Part shown: one piece after another, positions 17,908-28,100 of the stretch
How the letters are laid out: each line of letters opens with the position of its first letter
How positions within the stretch are numbered: the stretch's first letter is position 1
NCBI RefSeq assembly: GCF_027270735.1
Contig: NZ_JAPWIJ010000003.1
Coordinates: forward strand, 124,001-188,000
DNA from: Rhodococcus ruber
Lineage (GTDB): Bacteria; Actinomycetota; Actinomycetes; Mycobacteriales; Mycobacteriaceae
Reading direction: 5' to 3'
DNA length: 64,000 nucleotides
The notes under the pieces: model-generated
Told to the model about the DNA's origin: nothing
Databases searched by the model: none
What the model saw: the letters and a program-made list of their open reading frames with translations, nothing else
Program-made: the position numbers and the translations under genes

Positions 17908-18948
17908 ATGGCCACCACTCCGCGCAGTCGCAAGCTCCGCCCGGTTCCCGACGAAGAACCACGGTTGATCTTCCGGACCATTCACGGATACCGGCGAGCG
18001 TTTCGCATGGCCGGTGAGGGCCCGGTGGTGTTGTTGATCCATGGCATCGGCGACAACTCCGAGACGTGGAACGAGGTCATTCCGCACCTTGCGAAGAACT
18101 ACACCGTGATCGCGCCGGACCTTCTCGGACACGGACGCTCGGACAAGCCCCGCGCGGATTACTCCGTCGCCGCGTATGCGAACGGGATGCGCGACCTGCT
18201 CTCGGTTCTCGGCATCGAGCACGTCACCGTCATCGGACATTCACTCGGCGGCGGCGTTGCGATGCAGTTCGCTTATCAGTTTCCCAACATGGTCGACAGG
18301 CTGGCGCTGGTGTCCTCCGGTGGCGTCACCAAGGACGTGCACCCCATTCTTCGGCTGGCGTCGATGCCGTTCCTGAGCGAGGCGGTCAAACTACTCCGCC
18401 TACCGGGCGCGATACCCGCGGTCAAGCTGGCCGGCGGAGTACTCAGCAAGCTGCACAGCTCACCGTTGCGACCGGGTTCGCTGCTGCACGACACCCCGGA
18501 TCTGATTCGGGTGTTGAGTGAGCTGCCTGCACCGACCACGTACGAGGCGTATCTGCGGACCCTGCGCGCTGTGGTGGACTGGCGAGGTCAGGTGGTCACG
18601 ATGCTGGACCGCTGCTATCTCACCGAGAACCTGCCCGTCCTGCTCGTCTGGGGTGATCAGGATTCCGTCATTCCGGTCAGCCATGCGCGCCTCGCCCACT
18701 CGGCCATGCCGGGCTCGACTCTGGAGGTGTTCGAGAACTCCGGACATTTCCCGTTCCGTGACGACCCCATGCGTTTCCTGCAGGTGGTGGAGGACTTCAT
18801 CGACTCGACCCCGTCTTTGACCTTCGACGAGGTGCGGTGGCGGAATCTGCTCATCACCGGCGTCGGTGAGGACATGATCACCGGAAGCGCCAGCACCCGG
18901 ATGGCCGTTCTCGGCGCCATGGGTTCGGACGAGCGCAGCGCTACCTGA
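17908..18948 (+). CDS. Alpha/beta hydrolase
   Basis: A 346-residue alpha/beta-hydrolase-fold enzyme. Visible elements are the oxyanion segment LLIHGIGDN, the nucleophile elbow GHSLGG (Ser112), an acid-bearing WGDQDSVIP segment and a late GHFPF with the catalytic histidine. A cap domain lies around residues 140-240. Family members hydrolyse esters, lactones, epoxides or C-C bonds, so the substrate cannot be named. From memory it matches Rv2715 in position. The ATG at 17908 has AGGAGG five bases upstream. The 245-base gap before it holds no other gene I can support. Confidence 0.88.
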   Translation: MATTPRSRKLRPVPDEEPRLIFRTIHGYRRAFRMAGEGPVVLLIHGIGDNSETWNEVIPHLAKNYTVIAPDLLGHGRSDKPRADYSVAAYANGMRDLLSVLGIEHVTVIGHSLGGGVAMQFAYQFPNMVDRLALVSSGGVTKDVHPILRLASMPFLSEAVKLLRLPGAIPAVKLAGGVLSKLHSSPLRPGSLLHDTPDLIRVLSELPAPTTYEAYLRTLRAVVDWRGQVVTMLDRCYLTENLPVLLVWGDQDSVIPVSHARLAHSAMPGSTLEVFENSGHFPFRDDPMRFLQVVEDFIDSTPSLTFDEVRWRNLLITGVGEDMITGSASTRMAVLGAMGSDERSAT

Positions 18949-19017
18949 CGCCCCGCCTCGGCCACGGGGCTCGGTGTCGATGCGGGACGGAAGGCAGATC
19001 CCACATAGCCTGTAGAG

Positions 19018-21534
19018 GTGCTCCTCACCGAACTGATTCCCGAAGTCTCCGCCGAGAATTCCGACGGCGTCGACCCGGACGTCCTGTTCGACACCTTCAC
19101 CAGCTGGACCGCCGATCGAGGTCTGACCCTCTATCCCGCGCAAGAGGAAGCCCTCATCGAGCTGGTCTCCGGCTCCAACGTCATCCTCGCGACCCCCACC
19201 GGTTCGGGCAAGTCGATGGTGGCCATCGGGGCCCATTACGCCGCGATGGCCGCAGGCATTCGTAGCTTCTACACCGCGCCGATCAAGGCACTGGTCAGTG
19301 AGAAGTTCTTCGCCCTGTGCGAGATCTTCGGTGCCCAGAACGTCGGCATGATGACCGGCGACGCGTCCGTCAATTCCGGAGCCCCGATCATCTGCGCCAC
19401 CGCCGAGATCGTTGCGAACCTCGCTTTGCGCCAGGGTGCCGGCTCGGACATCGGCCAGGTGATCATGGACGAGTTCCATTACTACTCCGAACCGGATCGA
19501 GGGTGGGCCTGGCAGGTTCCGCTGATCGAGCTGCCGCACGCTCAGTTCCTGCTGATGTCGGCGACGTTGGGCGACGTGTCCTTCTTCCGAGACGATCTGA
19601 CCAGGCGCACCGGACGAACCACGACGGTCGTCTCCGGCACCGAGCGCCCGGTTCCGTTGATGTTCTCCTACGTCACGACTCCGATCAGCGAGACCATCGA
19701 AGAACTGGTGCAGACGCACCTCGCTCCGGTGTACGTCGTGCATTTCACTCAGGCTTCGGCTCTCGAACGCGCTCAGGCATTGACGAGCGTCAACGTCGCG
19801 TCCAAACAGGAGAAAGCCGAGATCACAGAGGCCATCGGCAACTTCCGGTTCACCACCGGATTCGGCAAGACTCTGTCGAGGCTGGTCCGACACGGCATCG
19901 GCGTCCACCACGCCGGCATGCTGCCCAAGTATCGGCGCTTGGTCGAGAAGCTCGCGCAGGACGGCCTGCTCAAGGTGATCTGTGGGACCGACACACTGGG
20001 CGTGGGTATCAACGTTCCCATTCGGACAGTGCTGTTCACCGGACTCACCAAGTACGACGGCATCAGGACCCGCAAGCTGCGAGCCCGCGAGTTCCATCAG
20101 ATCGCAGGCCGCGCGGGCCGGGCGGGATACGACACGCTCGGCACGGTCGTCGTCGAGGCCCCGGAGCACGACATCGAGAATGCGCGGCTGGTGGCCAAGG
20201 CCGGCGACGATCCCAAGAAGCTCAAGCGAGTGCAACGCAAGAAAGCGCCCGACGGTTTCGTCTCGTGGGGCGAGCCGACATTCGAGCGAATCATCGCAGC
20301 GAGCCCCGAGCCGCTCACCTCCCGGTTCTCGGTGAGCAACGCAATGCTGCTCAATGTCATTGCACGGCCGGGCAATTGCTTCTACGCCATGCGCCACCTG
20401 CTCGAAGACAACCACGAGACCCGGCCCGCTCAACGCAAACACATTCTGCGTGCACTCTCGCTGTATCGCGGGTTGGTCGACGCGGGCATCGTCGAGCAAC
20501 TCGACGGGCCGGACGCCGACGGTCGACACGCTCGACTCACCGTGGACCTACAACCGGATTTCGCACTCAACCAGCCGCTGTCCACCTTCGCGGTCGCATC
20601 ATTCGAGCTTCTCGACGTCGAGTCGCCCACCCACGCACTCGATGTGGTGTCGATCATCGAATCGACGCTCGACGATCCTCGCCAGATCCTGATGGCGCAG
20701 CAGCATGCTGCGCGCGGTGAAGCGGTCTCGCAGATGAAGGCCGACGGCATCGAATACGACGAGAGAATGGAGTTGCTCGAGGAGGTCACCTGGCCGAAAC
20801 CACTTGCAGAACTGCTGGTTCCGGCGTTCGAGATCTACCGCGGCACCCACCCCTGGCTCTCCGAGATCGGGCTGTCGCCCAAATCCGTCGTACGCGACAT
20901 GGTCGAGCGAGCGATGACCTTCGCCGAGCTGATCAGTCACTACGGATTGATGCGATCGGAGGGACTGGTGCTGCGCTACCTCGCCGACGCCTATCGCACA
21001 CTGCGCCAGACGGTTCCGCCGGAATCTCGAACGGAGGAGGTCCAGGACATCACCGAATGGCTGGGCGAACTCGTCCGACAGGTGGATTCGAGTCTGCTCG
21101 ACGAGTGGGAGAACCTGACCGACCCCGGCGCCGAGCCCGAAGCCCTCGTCGAGGCATACGGATCCGACGCGCCGCGTCCGATCTCGGCCAATCCCAGGGC
21201 TTTCCGGGTGCTGGCCCGCAACGCGATCTTCCGTCGGGTCGATCTGGCGGCGCGTCGCCAGTGGAATGCGCTCGACGAATTGGACGACGGTCCGGATTGG
21301 GAAGCAGAGCTGGATCCGTTCTTCGCCGAGTACGGCGAGATCGGAACCGGTCCCTCGGCCCGTGGTCCTGCACTGTTCACCCTGAATGTCGGTGCAGAAT
21401 CCACCACGGTGCGTCAGGTACTCGAGGATCCGGACGGGGACCACGGTTGGTCGCTCGACGCGGTTGTCGACGTGCCGGAATCCGATGCCGCCGGCGAGAT
21501 CGTGTTCGACGAGATCGTGATCACTGCAGGCTGA
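19018..21534 (+). CDS. DExH-box helicase with C-terminal DUF3516 domain (Ski2-like)
   Basis: An 838-residue superfamily 2 helicase. Walker A ATPTGSGKS is at about 59-67, the DExH box is DEFH at 151-154, SAT follows in LLMSATLG, and motif VI reads QIAGRAGRAG. The C-terminal 350 residues correspond to DUF3516, found in actinobacterial Ski2-like helicases. Such proteins probably remodel RNA, but the substrate is unproven. The GTG at 19018 has no clear separate ribosome site, so the transcript may be leaderless. phzF follows after 12 bases. Confidence 0.9.
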   Translation: MLLTELIPEVSAENSDGVDPDVLFDTFTSWTADRGLTLYPAQEEALIELVSGSNVILATPTGSGKSMVAIGAHYAAMAAGIRSFYTAPIKALVSEKFFALCEIFGAQNVGMMTGDASVNSGAPIICATAEIVANLALRQGAGSDIGQVIMDEFHYYSEPDRGWAWQVPLIELPHAQFLLMSATLGDVSFFRDDLTRRTGRTTTVVSGTERPVPLMFSYVTTPISETIEELVQTHLAPVYVVHFTQASALERAQALTSVNVASKQEKAEITEAIGNFRFTTGFGKTLSRLVRHGIGVHHAGMLPKYRRLVEKLAQDGLLKVICGTDTLGVGINVPIRTVLFTGLTKYDGIRTRKLRAREFHQIAGRAGRAGYDTLGTVVVEAPEHDIENARLVAKAGDDPKKLKRVQRKKAPDGFVSWGEPTFERIIAASPEPLTSRFSVSNAMLLNVIARPGNCFYAMRHLLEDNHETRPAQRKHILRALSLYRGLVDAGIVEQLDGPDADGRHARLTVDLQPDFALNQPLSTFAVASFELLDVESPTHALDVVSIIESTLDDPRQILMAQQHAARGEAVSQMKADGIEYDERMELLEEVTWPKPLAELLVPAFEIYRGTHPWLSEIGLSPKSVVRDMVERAMTFAELISHYGLMRSEGLVLRYLADAYRTLRQTVPPESRTEEVQDITEWLGELVRQVDSSLLDEWENLTDPGAEPEALVEAYGSDAPRPISANPRAFRVLARNAIFRRVDLAARRQWNALDELDDGPDWEAELDPFFAEYGEIGTGPSARGPALFTLNVGAESTTVRQVLEDPDGDHGWSLDAVVDVPESDAAGEIVFDEIVITAG

Positions 21535-21546
21535 TACCGTCCGAGC

Positions 21547-22221
21547 ATGGCTGTCGAGGTGTCCGTCGTCCGAGTCTTCACCGATCCTCAGGGCAGGTTC
21601 GGCAACCCCCTCGGGATCGTCGCCGCCGACGCCGTTGCGGAGGGCGACCGGCAGCAGTTCGCCGCTGAACTCGGCTTCAGTGAGACGGTGTTCGTCGAAC
21701 TCACCGAACCGGGTACAGCGTCGGCAACCATCTACACCCCGGCGGTCGAGCTGCCCTTCGCCGGACACCCCACTGTGGGACTGTCCTGGTGGCTCCGCGA
21801 GCACGATCATCCGGTGAGCACCCTCGCCGTTCCCGCTGCGCCGTTGAGCATCCGGTACGACGGCGACGACACCTGGGTTCGCGCCCGCGCCGACTGGGCT
21901 CCGGACTTCACGTTCCATCAGGTTCGCGATGCCGCCGAGGTGGCCGCGGACGATCCGAGCGCCTACGTCAGTGGGCACCACTATGTCTGGGCCTGGACCG
22001 ACGAGAAGGACGGGGCGCTGCGATCGCGCATGTTCGCCCCCATGATGGGTATCGCCGAGGACGAGGCGACCGGTGCCGCCGCCGTCCGGCTCACCGGGGA
22101 ACTCGGCCGCGGTCTCCGCATCGTGCAGGGAGCAGGCTCGCGGTTGCGCACCACGGTCGACGACGACGGATGGGTGGAACTGGGCGGACACACCGTGACC
22201 GACGCGTCGGTCACGGTGTGA
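21547..22221 (+). CDS. PhzF family isomerase-like protein
   Basis: A 224-residue member of the PhzF/diaminopimelate-epimerase fold. The N-terminal signature RVFTDPQGRFGNPLGIV is followed by the glutamate-bearing FSETVFVE segment and LPFAGHPTVG. The second half carries ATGAAAVRLTGEL, a typical family turn. At 224 residues it is shorter than the usual 260-300. Known PhzF acts on a phenazine precursor, but most homologues are uncharacterised; from memory it corresponds to Rv2716. It follows the DUF3516 helicase closely, and its 3' end overlaps the convergent downstream gene by 11 bases. Confidence 0.87.
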   Translation: MAVEVSVVRVFTDPQGRFGNPLGIVAADAVAEGDRQQFAAELGFSETVFVELTEPGTASATIYTPAVELPFAGHPTVGLSWWLREHDHPVSTLAVPAAPLSIRYDGDDTWVRARADWAPDFTFHQVRDAAEVAADDPSAYVSGHHYVWAWTDEKDGALRSRMFAPMMGIAEDEATGAAAVRLTGELGRGLRIVQGAGSRLRTTVDDDGWVELGGHTVTDASVTV

Positions 22222-22858
22222 GCGGCACGTCCACTTCGATTTCCTCGCCCAGCCGGATGCCCGCAGCCAGTGGGAGTCGGTCGCCGCTCCAGAACTTTCC
22301 GGGGTCGAACCAATTGGCCTTCTTGTTGCCGGTGAGCAATCCCATCGAGTCGTATGTCATGGCGACCACCTCCGCGCAATAGGCGGTTTCGAGGGTGGGT
22401 CCGTCCTGCTCGTGTTGTCGCCGCAATGTAGGCACCCGCCCCCGGAACCACCGACCGGCGAGCGCGGCCGTGGTGGGAAACGCAGTTCCGTCCATGCGAG
22501 CTATCGTGCGCAGCAGCGCATCTTCCTGGTCCTTCGTGACGGTCTCGTCCAATTGCCGCAGCCAGCAAAGCTGTTGGTACTTCGTGGCCCACTGGGTGAC
22601 GGCCGCGCGCAGATCGTGGAGCTGCACACCGCGCTGAAAGTTACCGGTCCACATGTCCTGCAACGACTTTCCAAGTTCTGCGTGCCACATCAGTGGCGGC
22701 AGGTCGTCGATGACGACGGCCATTCCGACGTGATTGACCGGGCTGTTGGTCAGCGCCTGAATTGCACGATCGGCCGTCGACTCTCCGCGGAAGATCCAGA
22801 TGTCGCCCGTCCTGGTGGCATCGACGGCGGTATCGAGGCTGATTCGAGACGGGTTCAT
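22211..22858 (-). CDS. Papain-like (permuted NlpC/P60-type) hypothetical protein
   Basis: A 215-residue protein without signal peptide or membrane segment. The order of motifs recalls the permuted NlpC/P60 (YiiX/YaeF-like) papain fold. An early TGDIWIFRG strand is followed by an alpha helix and NSPVNHVGMAV with His43, and a late AYCAEVVAMTY helix carries Cys161. In this family His comes before Cys in the sequence. Members include lipid- and peptide-cleaving enzymes. The assignment is by eye from these motifs and is not certain. The ATG at 22858 is used; a GTG at 22867 would add three residues. Confidence 0.65.
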   Translation of the reverse strand: MNPSRISLDTAVDATRTGDIWIFRGESTADRAIQALTNSPVNHVGMAVVIDDLPPLMWHAELGKSLQDMWTGNFQRGVQLHDLRAAVTQWATKYQQLCWLRQLDETVTKDQEDALLRTIARMDGTAFPTTAALAGRWFRGRVPTLRRQHEQDGPTLETAYCAEVVAMTYDSMGLLTGNKKANWFDPGKFWSGDRLPLAAGIRLGEEIEVDVPLTP

Positions 22859-22918
22859 GCCTCTCACCCTAGGTCTTGGCGGATCGGCAACTGCACGTCG
22901 TGACGGTACGGTTGCCGA

Positions 22919-23149
22919 ATGAACGTGTGGAAAGCTCTCGGCCTCGCCGGGATGGCCGGTGTCGCGGCTACCGGGGCGCTGGTGGTGCGGTCCGAGCGCA
23001 AGCGGCGCGCCTACGCGCCGAACGAAGTACGCGATCAGCTACACCAGCGATTCGCGGCACTCTCGGGTGAGCCGGAACCGACAGCTGCTCCCCCGCTCTC
23101 GCGCGGGCAGCAGCTGCGCAACAGGCTCCGGTTCAGCCGAGGGCGCTGA
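22919..23149 (+). CDS. Small membrane-anchored hypothetical protein
   Basis: A 76-residue protein with an N-terminal hydrophobic helix (about residues 5-24, glycine and alanine rich). A basic stretch RSERKRRAYAPNE follows, then a short amphipathic helix, a Pro-rich linker and a basic C-terminus. The layout fits a single-pass membrane protein with a positively charged cytoplasmic tail. I do not recognise a family. It has no strong ribosome site. Its 3' end overlaps the convergent aminotransferase gene by 17 bases. Confidence 0.55.
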   Translation: MNVWKALGLAGMAGVAATGALVVRSERKRRAYAPNEVRDQLHQRFAALSGEPEPTAAPPLSRGQQLRNRLRFSRGR

Positions 23150-24404
23150 GGATTCGCGCGGCCATCTCTTCGATCTCGGCGTCCGTCATGACGAATGCCG
23201 GCGATATCTGCATCGCACCCTGACCGGCGGCGCGGCCCGAAACCCCATGCGCACGCAGTGTTTTGACGAACGGTAGCGCCTCGGCCGGGTCGGCGAGCTG
23301 AACTGCGGCAACCGCGCCGATTCCGCTGCGGATTTCCGAGACCCGATCGTGTTCGGCCAGTGGCGCGAGGTGCGTGTGCAGTGCGGCTTCGATGCGCTTG
23401 GAGTGCGTCAACAGTTCTTCGCGCTCGATGATGTCGAGGTTGGCCATTGCCGCGGCGGCCGCGCCGGCGTGGCCGCCGTAGGTGTAGCCGTGACGCCACC
23501 AGACTCCGCCTGCGAAGAACGGTTCGGCGATCTTCGGTGCGATGAACACGGCACCCATGGGCACGTAGCCCGACGTCAGCCCCTTGGCCGTCGTCATCAG
23601 ATCGGGTTCGAGCTCGAAACGCGTCGACGCGAACCAGCTACCGCCGATGCGTCCGAACCCGGTGACCACTTCGTCGGCCACGAACAGGACGTCGTTGTCG
23701 CGGCAGATCTGCCGAACCTCGCGCAGGTAGCCCTCGGGCGGCAAGTAGATTCCGCCTGCTCCGATCACCGGCTCGCAGAAGAAGGCAGCCACATTCTCGG
23801 CACCGACCTCCTCGATCAGCGCGAGCAGTGACTTCGCGTCGTCCCACGAGACCGTCCTGGCGTCGGCCATGAGCTCGCCGTAGTTCTCCTTGTTGACCGG
23901 GATGCCGGCCAGCGAGGTGCCTGCGACGTGCATGCCGTGGTATGCCTTCTGCCGACCGACGATCAGCTTCTTGGACGGTTGTCCCATTTCGACCCAGTAG
24001 CGGCGTGCGAGCTTCGCGGCGGTGTCGATCGAGTCCGATCCACCCGAGGTGAAGAAGATCTTGCTGCCCGGGACCGGCGCGATGGCGGCGAGGCGATCGG
24101 CCAGAGCCAGCGTGGTCTCGGGAACGAAGTCGCCGAAGTTCGAGTAATGGGCAATCGAGCTCAGCTGTGTGGCGACAGCGTCGGCGATCTCCCGACGTCC
24201 GTGGCCGACGTTGGTGAACCACAGGCCGGCGGTGGCGTCGAGATACTTCGTGCCCTCGTTGTCGAAGATGTACGCACCCTCGCCTCGCGACACGACGAAC
24301 GGGCCGCTGGCGGTGACGGCGCCCATGTCGGCGAAGCCGTGCCACAGCGCGGACGAGTGCGTGGTGGAGGTTCGCTCGGCTGCTGGATCCAGGTCGGAAG
24401 ACAT
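23133..24404 (-). CDS. Class III (omega-type) aminotransferase, PLP-dependent
   Basis: A 423-residue fold-type I PLP enzyme of the class III aminotransferases. Seen are the SGGSDSIDTA phosphate-binding turn, DEV at 244-246 (the Asp that contacts the PLP ring nitrogen) and the Schiff-base lysine Lys274 in TTAKGLTSG. Family members move amino groups between omega-amino acids or amines and pyruvate or 2-oxoglutarate. The N-terminal WHGFADMG segment is typical of pyruvate-dependent amine transaminases, but the substrate is not determinable. It lies three bases downstream of the Pr6Pr membrane protein gene, so they are probably cotranscribed. Confidence 0.9.
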   Translation of the reverse strand: MSSDLDPAAERTSTTHSSALWHGFADMGAVTASGPFVVSRGEGAYIFDNEGTKYLDATAGLWFTNVGHGRREIADAVATQLSSIAHYSNFGDFVPETTLALADRLAAIAPVPGSKIFFTSGGSDSIDTAAKLARRYWVEMGQPSKKLIVGRQKAYHGMHVAGTSLAGIPVNKENYGELMADARTVSWDDAKSLLALIEEVGAENVAAFFCEPVIGAGGIYLPPEGYLREVRQICRDNDVLFVADEVVTGFGRIGGSWFASTRFELEPDLMTTAKGLTSGYVPMGAVFIAPKIAEPFFAGGVWWRHGYTYGGHAGAAAAAMANLDIIEREELLTHSKRIEAALHTHLAPLAEHDRVSEIRSGIGAVAAVQLADPAEALPFVKTLRAHGVSGRAAGQGAMQISPAFVMTDAEIEEMAARILSALG

Positions 24405-24407
24405 GCG

Positions 24408-25082
24408 CTACACAGTAGTGGAGTCTTTCTCGATCGAGTTCGCTCCATACCTCCACCGTCCCGCGAGCCGCCCGACGGCATTCACCGCCAGCGCCATCAG
24501 CGCGAAGGCGACGGTGAGAACGACAAGCCCGACAGTCAGAGCGAGATATCCCTGACTGCGCGGATCGAGGAACGGGTAGGGATACCAGTCGACGACGGGT
24601 CCACGGACCAAGGTGTAGATCCCGTAGATCAGCGGGAACAGCAACCACGTCAGACTGCGCGTCTCGGAGATCTGCCGCCGCGGTGAAGCGAGAATCCAGT
24701 CGAGCAGAAGCACCACGGGCATGATGCGATGCACCACGTTGTTGGTCCACGGATCCGCGACGCCCACGTCGATGTTCGCGAGAAGGACCGCGTAGATGAT
24801 GCCGGTGATCACCATGTACAGCGTCACTGCTCCGCGCAAGAGCTGCCATCCCGGAGACCGCGGATCGATCACGCCGCCCACGATGAGTACGAGCACCGTC
24901 AGGACGTTGCTGATCACGGTGAAGTAGCTGAAGTAATTGACCAACGAGAATGTCGGGGAGCCAAGCCCGTTCAGGACGATGGACACGAGCGCCGCGGCGG
25001 TGAGGGCCGCGAACAGCACCCGCAGCGTCCTGATCGGTACCGGCGTGCGTGGTTCCGCGGTCGCATCGTGCGACATGCTCAT
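24408..25082 (-). CDS. Pr6Pr family integral membrane protein
   Basis: A 224-residue protein with six hydrophobic segments. It carries family-typical features: NYFSYFTVISN in the second segment, HRIMPVVLLLDWIL with a histidine and an aspartate in the membrane core, and WYPYPFLDP before the last segment. These match the Pr6Pr family, related to eukaryotic FAR-17a/AIG1 (ADTRP) hydrolases that cleave fatty-acid esters of hydroxy fatty acids. Enzymatic activity in bacteria is not established. AGGA precedes the ATG at 25082. It is the first gene of a likely pair with the aminotransferase and is divergent from hrpA. Confidence 0.8.
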   Translation of the reverse strand: MSMSHDATAEPRTPVPIRTLRVLFAALTAAALVSIVLNGLGSPTFSLVNYFSYFTVISNVLTVLVLIVGGVIDPRSPGWQLLRGAVTLYMVITGIIYAVLLANIDVGVADPWTNNVVHRIMPVVLLLDWILASPRRQISETRSLTWLLFPLIYGIYTLVRGPVVDWYPYPFLDPRSQGYLALTVGLVVLTVAFALMALAVNAVGRLAGRWRYGANSIEKDSTTV

Positions 25083-25152
25083 GCGGCGATCCTGGCACAG
25101 TCGCGGCCGGCATTCACGAAGGTTGAGTCGATACGGATATCCTGGTGTGAGT

Positions 25153-28100
25153 ATGTCTACCTCGAATCCGTCCGGTCAGCGCAAGTCTCTCGCAACACGT
25201 CTGGCAGACGTCACCATCCGCGACGAGAATCGGCTGCGGCGGCGACTGGACAAGGCCCGCACCGACGACGCGTTCGCCGCTCTCGAACGCGATGTCGCTC
25301 GCGCCGAAGCCGTGGTCGCCCATCGCAGAGCCGCGGTACCCACGCTCGATTTTCCCGAGTCGCTTCCGGTCAGTCTCCGCAAGGACGACATCTCCGCCGC
25401 TATCGCCGAGCATCAGGTCGTGATCGTCGCCGGTGAAACCGGCTCGGGTAAGACCACCCAGATTCCGAAGATCTGCCTCGCACTCGGTCGCGGTATTCGA
25501 GGGTCGATCGGTCACACCCAACCGCGCCGGCTCGCCGCTCGTACGGTAGCCGAGCGCATCGCCGAGGAAGTCGGTGAGCCACTGGGGGAATCCATCGGCT
25601 ACAAGGTGAGATTCACCGATCAGTCGTCGGATTCGACCCTCGTCAAGCTGATGACCGACGGTATTCTCCTGGCCGAGATCCAGCGAGACAGACTGCTTCG
25701 CCAGTACGACACCCTCATCATCGACGAGGCCCACGAGCGCAGCCTCAACATCGACTTCATTCTGGGTTACCTCGCGCAGCTACTCCCCCGGCGACCCGAT
25801 CTCAAGATCATCATCACCTCGGCGACGATCGATCCGGAACGGTTTGCCCAACACTTCGCCCGCGGCGGCGTACCCGCCCCGATCATCGAGGTTTCCGGCC
25901 GCACGTTCCCGGTCGAAATGCGGTACAGGCCACTGACCGTCGACGCGGGTGACACCACGATCGACCTCGATCCTGTCGACGCCACCTGCCAGGCAGTCGA
26001 CGAGTTGATGGCCGAGGGCGACGGCGACATTCTGGTGTTCCTGTCCGGTGAGCGCGAGATCCGCGACACCGCGGACGCATTGAACGACCGCAATCTGCGC
26101 AATACCGAAATCGTACCGCTGTACGCGAGACTGTCTGCGGCGGAACAGCATCGGGTGTTCTCACCGCACTCGGGCCGACGCGTGGTGCTCTCGACGAACG
26201 TTGCGGAGACATCGTTGACAGTTCCCGGCATTCGCTACGTCGTCGATCCCGGCACGGCTCGAATCTCGCGATACTCGTTGCGCACCAAGGTGCAACGACT
26301 ACCCATCGAACCGATCTCCCAAGCGTCGGCGCGGCAACGAGCCGGCCGCTGCGGCCGCGTCGCCGACGGCATCTGCATCCGGTTGTATTCGGAGGAAGAT
26401 TTCGAGTCGCGGCCGCAGTTCACCGAGCCGGAGATCCTGCGCACCAACCTGGCGTCGGTCATTTTGCAGATGACCGCCCTCGGGCTCGGCAAGATCGACG
26501 CCTTCCCGTTCGTCGAGCCGCCGGACCCACGCAGCATTCGGGACGGCATCGGCCTACTCGAAGAACTGGGAGCGCTGAAGCCGGCCAGCAAGGACGGCAC
26601 CGCGGAACTCACCCCCATCGGCCGCGAACTCTCGGCGCTGCCGGTCGATCCACGAATGGCCCGAATGTTGGTCGAGGCCAACGGCAACGGGTCGCTGCGG
26701 GACGCGCTGGTGGTGGTGGCGGCCCTGTCGATTCAGGACGTCCGGGAGCGGCCCGCCGAACATCAGCAGGCTGCGGACGAAAAACACGCCCGCTTCGCAG
26801 TCGAGAACTCGGACTTCCTGGCCTACGTCAAATTGTGGACCTATCTGCGCGAACAACGTAACGAGCTGTCGTCCAACCAGTTCCGGCGCATGTGCCGCAC
26901 CGAGTTTCTGCACTACCTGCGCATTCGCGAGTGGCAGGATCTACACGGCCAACTCCGTCAGATCACCCGTGGCCTCGGCTGGACGGTGCCCGATGCCGAC
27001 TCCACCGAGACTGCTCTGCACCAATCACTGCTGTCAGGCCTGCTCTCCCACGTCGGACTCAGAGAGGGCGACAAGCGCGAGTTCCTGGGCGCACGCGGAG
27101 CGCACTTCGCGATCTTTCCCGGGTCCGGGCTGTTCAAGAAGCCTCCGCGGTGGGTCATGGCCGCCGAACTGGTGGAGACCGGACGTCTGTGGGGCCGGAT
27201 GGCCGCTCGCATCGAACCCGAATGGGCCGAGCGGCTCGCACCGCACCTGGTCAAGCGGACGTACTCGGAACCGCACTGGTCCATCAAGCGCGAATCCGCG
27301 ATGGCGTACGAGCGGGTGACGCTGTACGGCATTCCGTTGGTCACGCAGCGACCGGTGAACTATCACCGCATCGACGCCGAGGCGTCACGGGAGTTGTTCA
27401 TCAGACACGCATTGGTGGAGGGCGAATGGAAGACCCAGCATGCGTTCTTCCACAAGAACCGGGCTCTACTGGACGACGTCGGTGAACTCGAACACCGTGC
27501 TCGGCGACGCGACATCGTCGTCGACGACGACGCACTGTTCGACTTCTACGATGCGCGTATCGCCCCGGAAGCGGTGTCGGCGCGACACTTCGACACGTGG
27601 TGGAAAAAGGCCCGTCGGCAGGACCCGTCCCTGCTGGACTTCACGACGGACACAGTCGTCAACTCCGACGCGGCCTCGGTGCTCACCGGCGCGTATCCCG
27701 ACGCGTGGCGACAGGGTGAGATCCAGTTTCCGCTGACCTACCAGTTCGAGCCGGGTACGGCCGCCGACGGGGTCACCGCACGAATTCCGATAGCGCTGCT
27801 CGCTCAGGTTCAGCCGGTGGGGTTCGATTGGCTGGTTCCGGGGATGCGCGCGGAGTTGGTGACGGCACTGATCAAGTCGCTCCCGAAAGCTCTGCGCCGC
27901 AACGTTGTTCCTGCCCCCGATTTCGCCGCCGCGGCGCTGGCGGTCATGAGACCTCGCGCGGAGACTCTGGTGACGGCATTGGCACGCGAGCTGTCGCGGG
28001 CTGCACAGTGCCACATCACCGCGAAGGACTTCGACACCGCGGCGCTGCCCGACCACCTGAGAATGACCTTCGCGGCCGTCGACCCGACCGGAAAGGTGTT

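Noticed and set aside
18460..20529. 689-codon minus-strand frame opposite the DUF3516 helicase
   Set aside because: Antisense to clear helicase motifs; composition typical of shadow frames.
20599..22191. 530-codon minus-strand frame opposite the helicase and phzF
   Set aside because: Covers two genuine genes on the other strand; no domain recognised.
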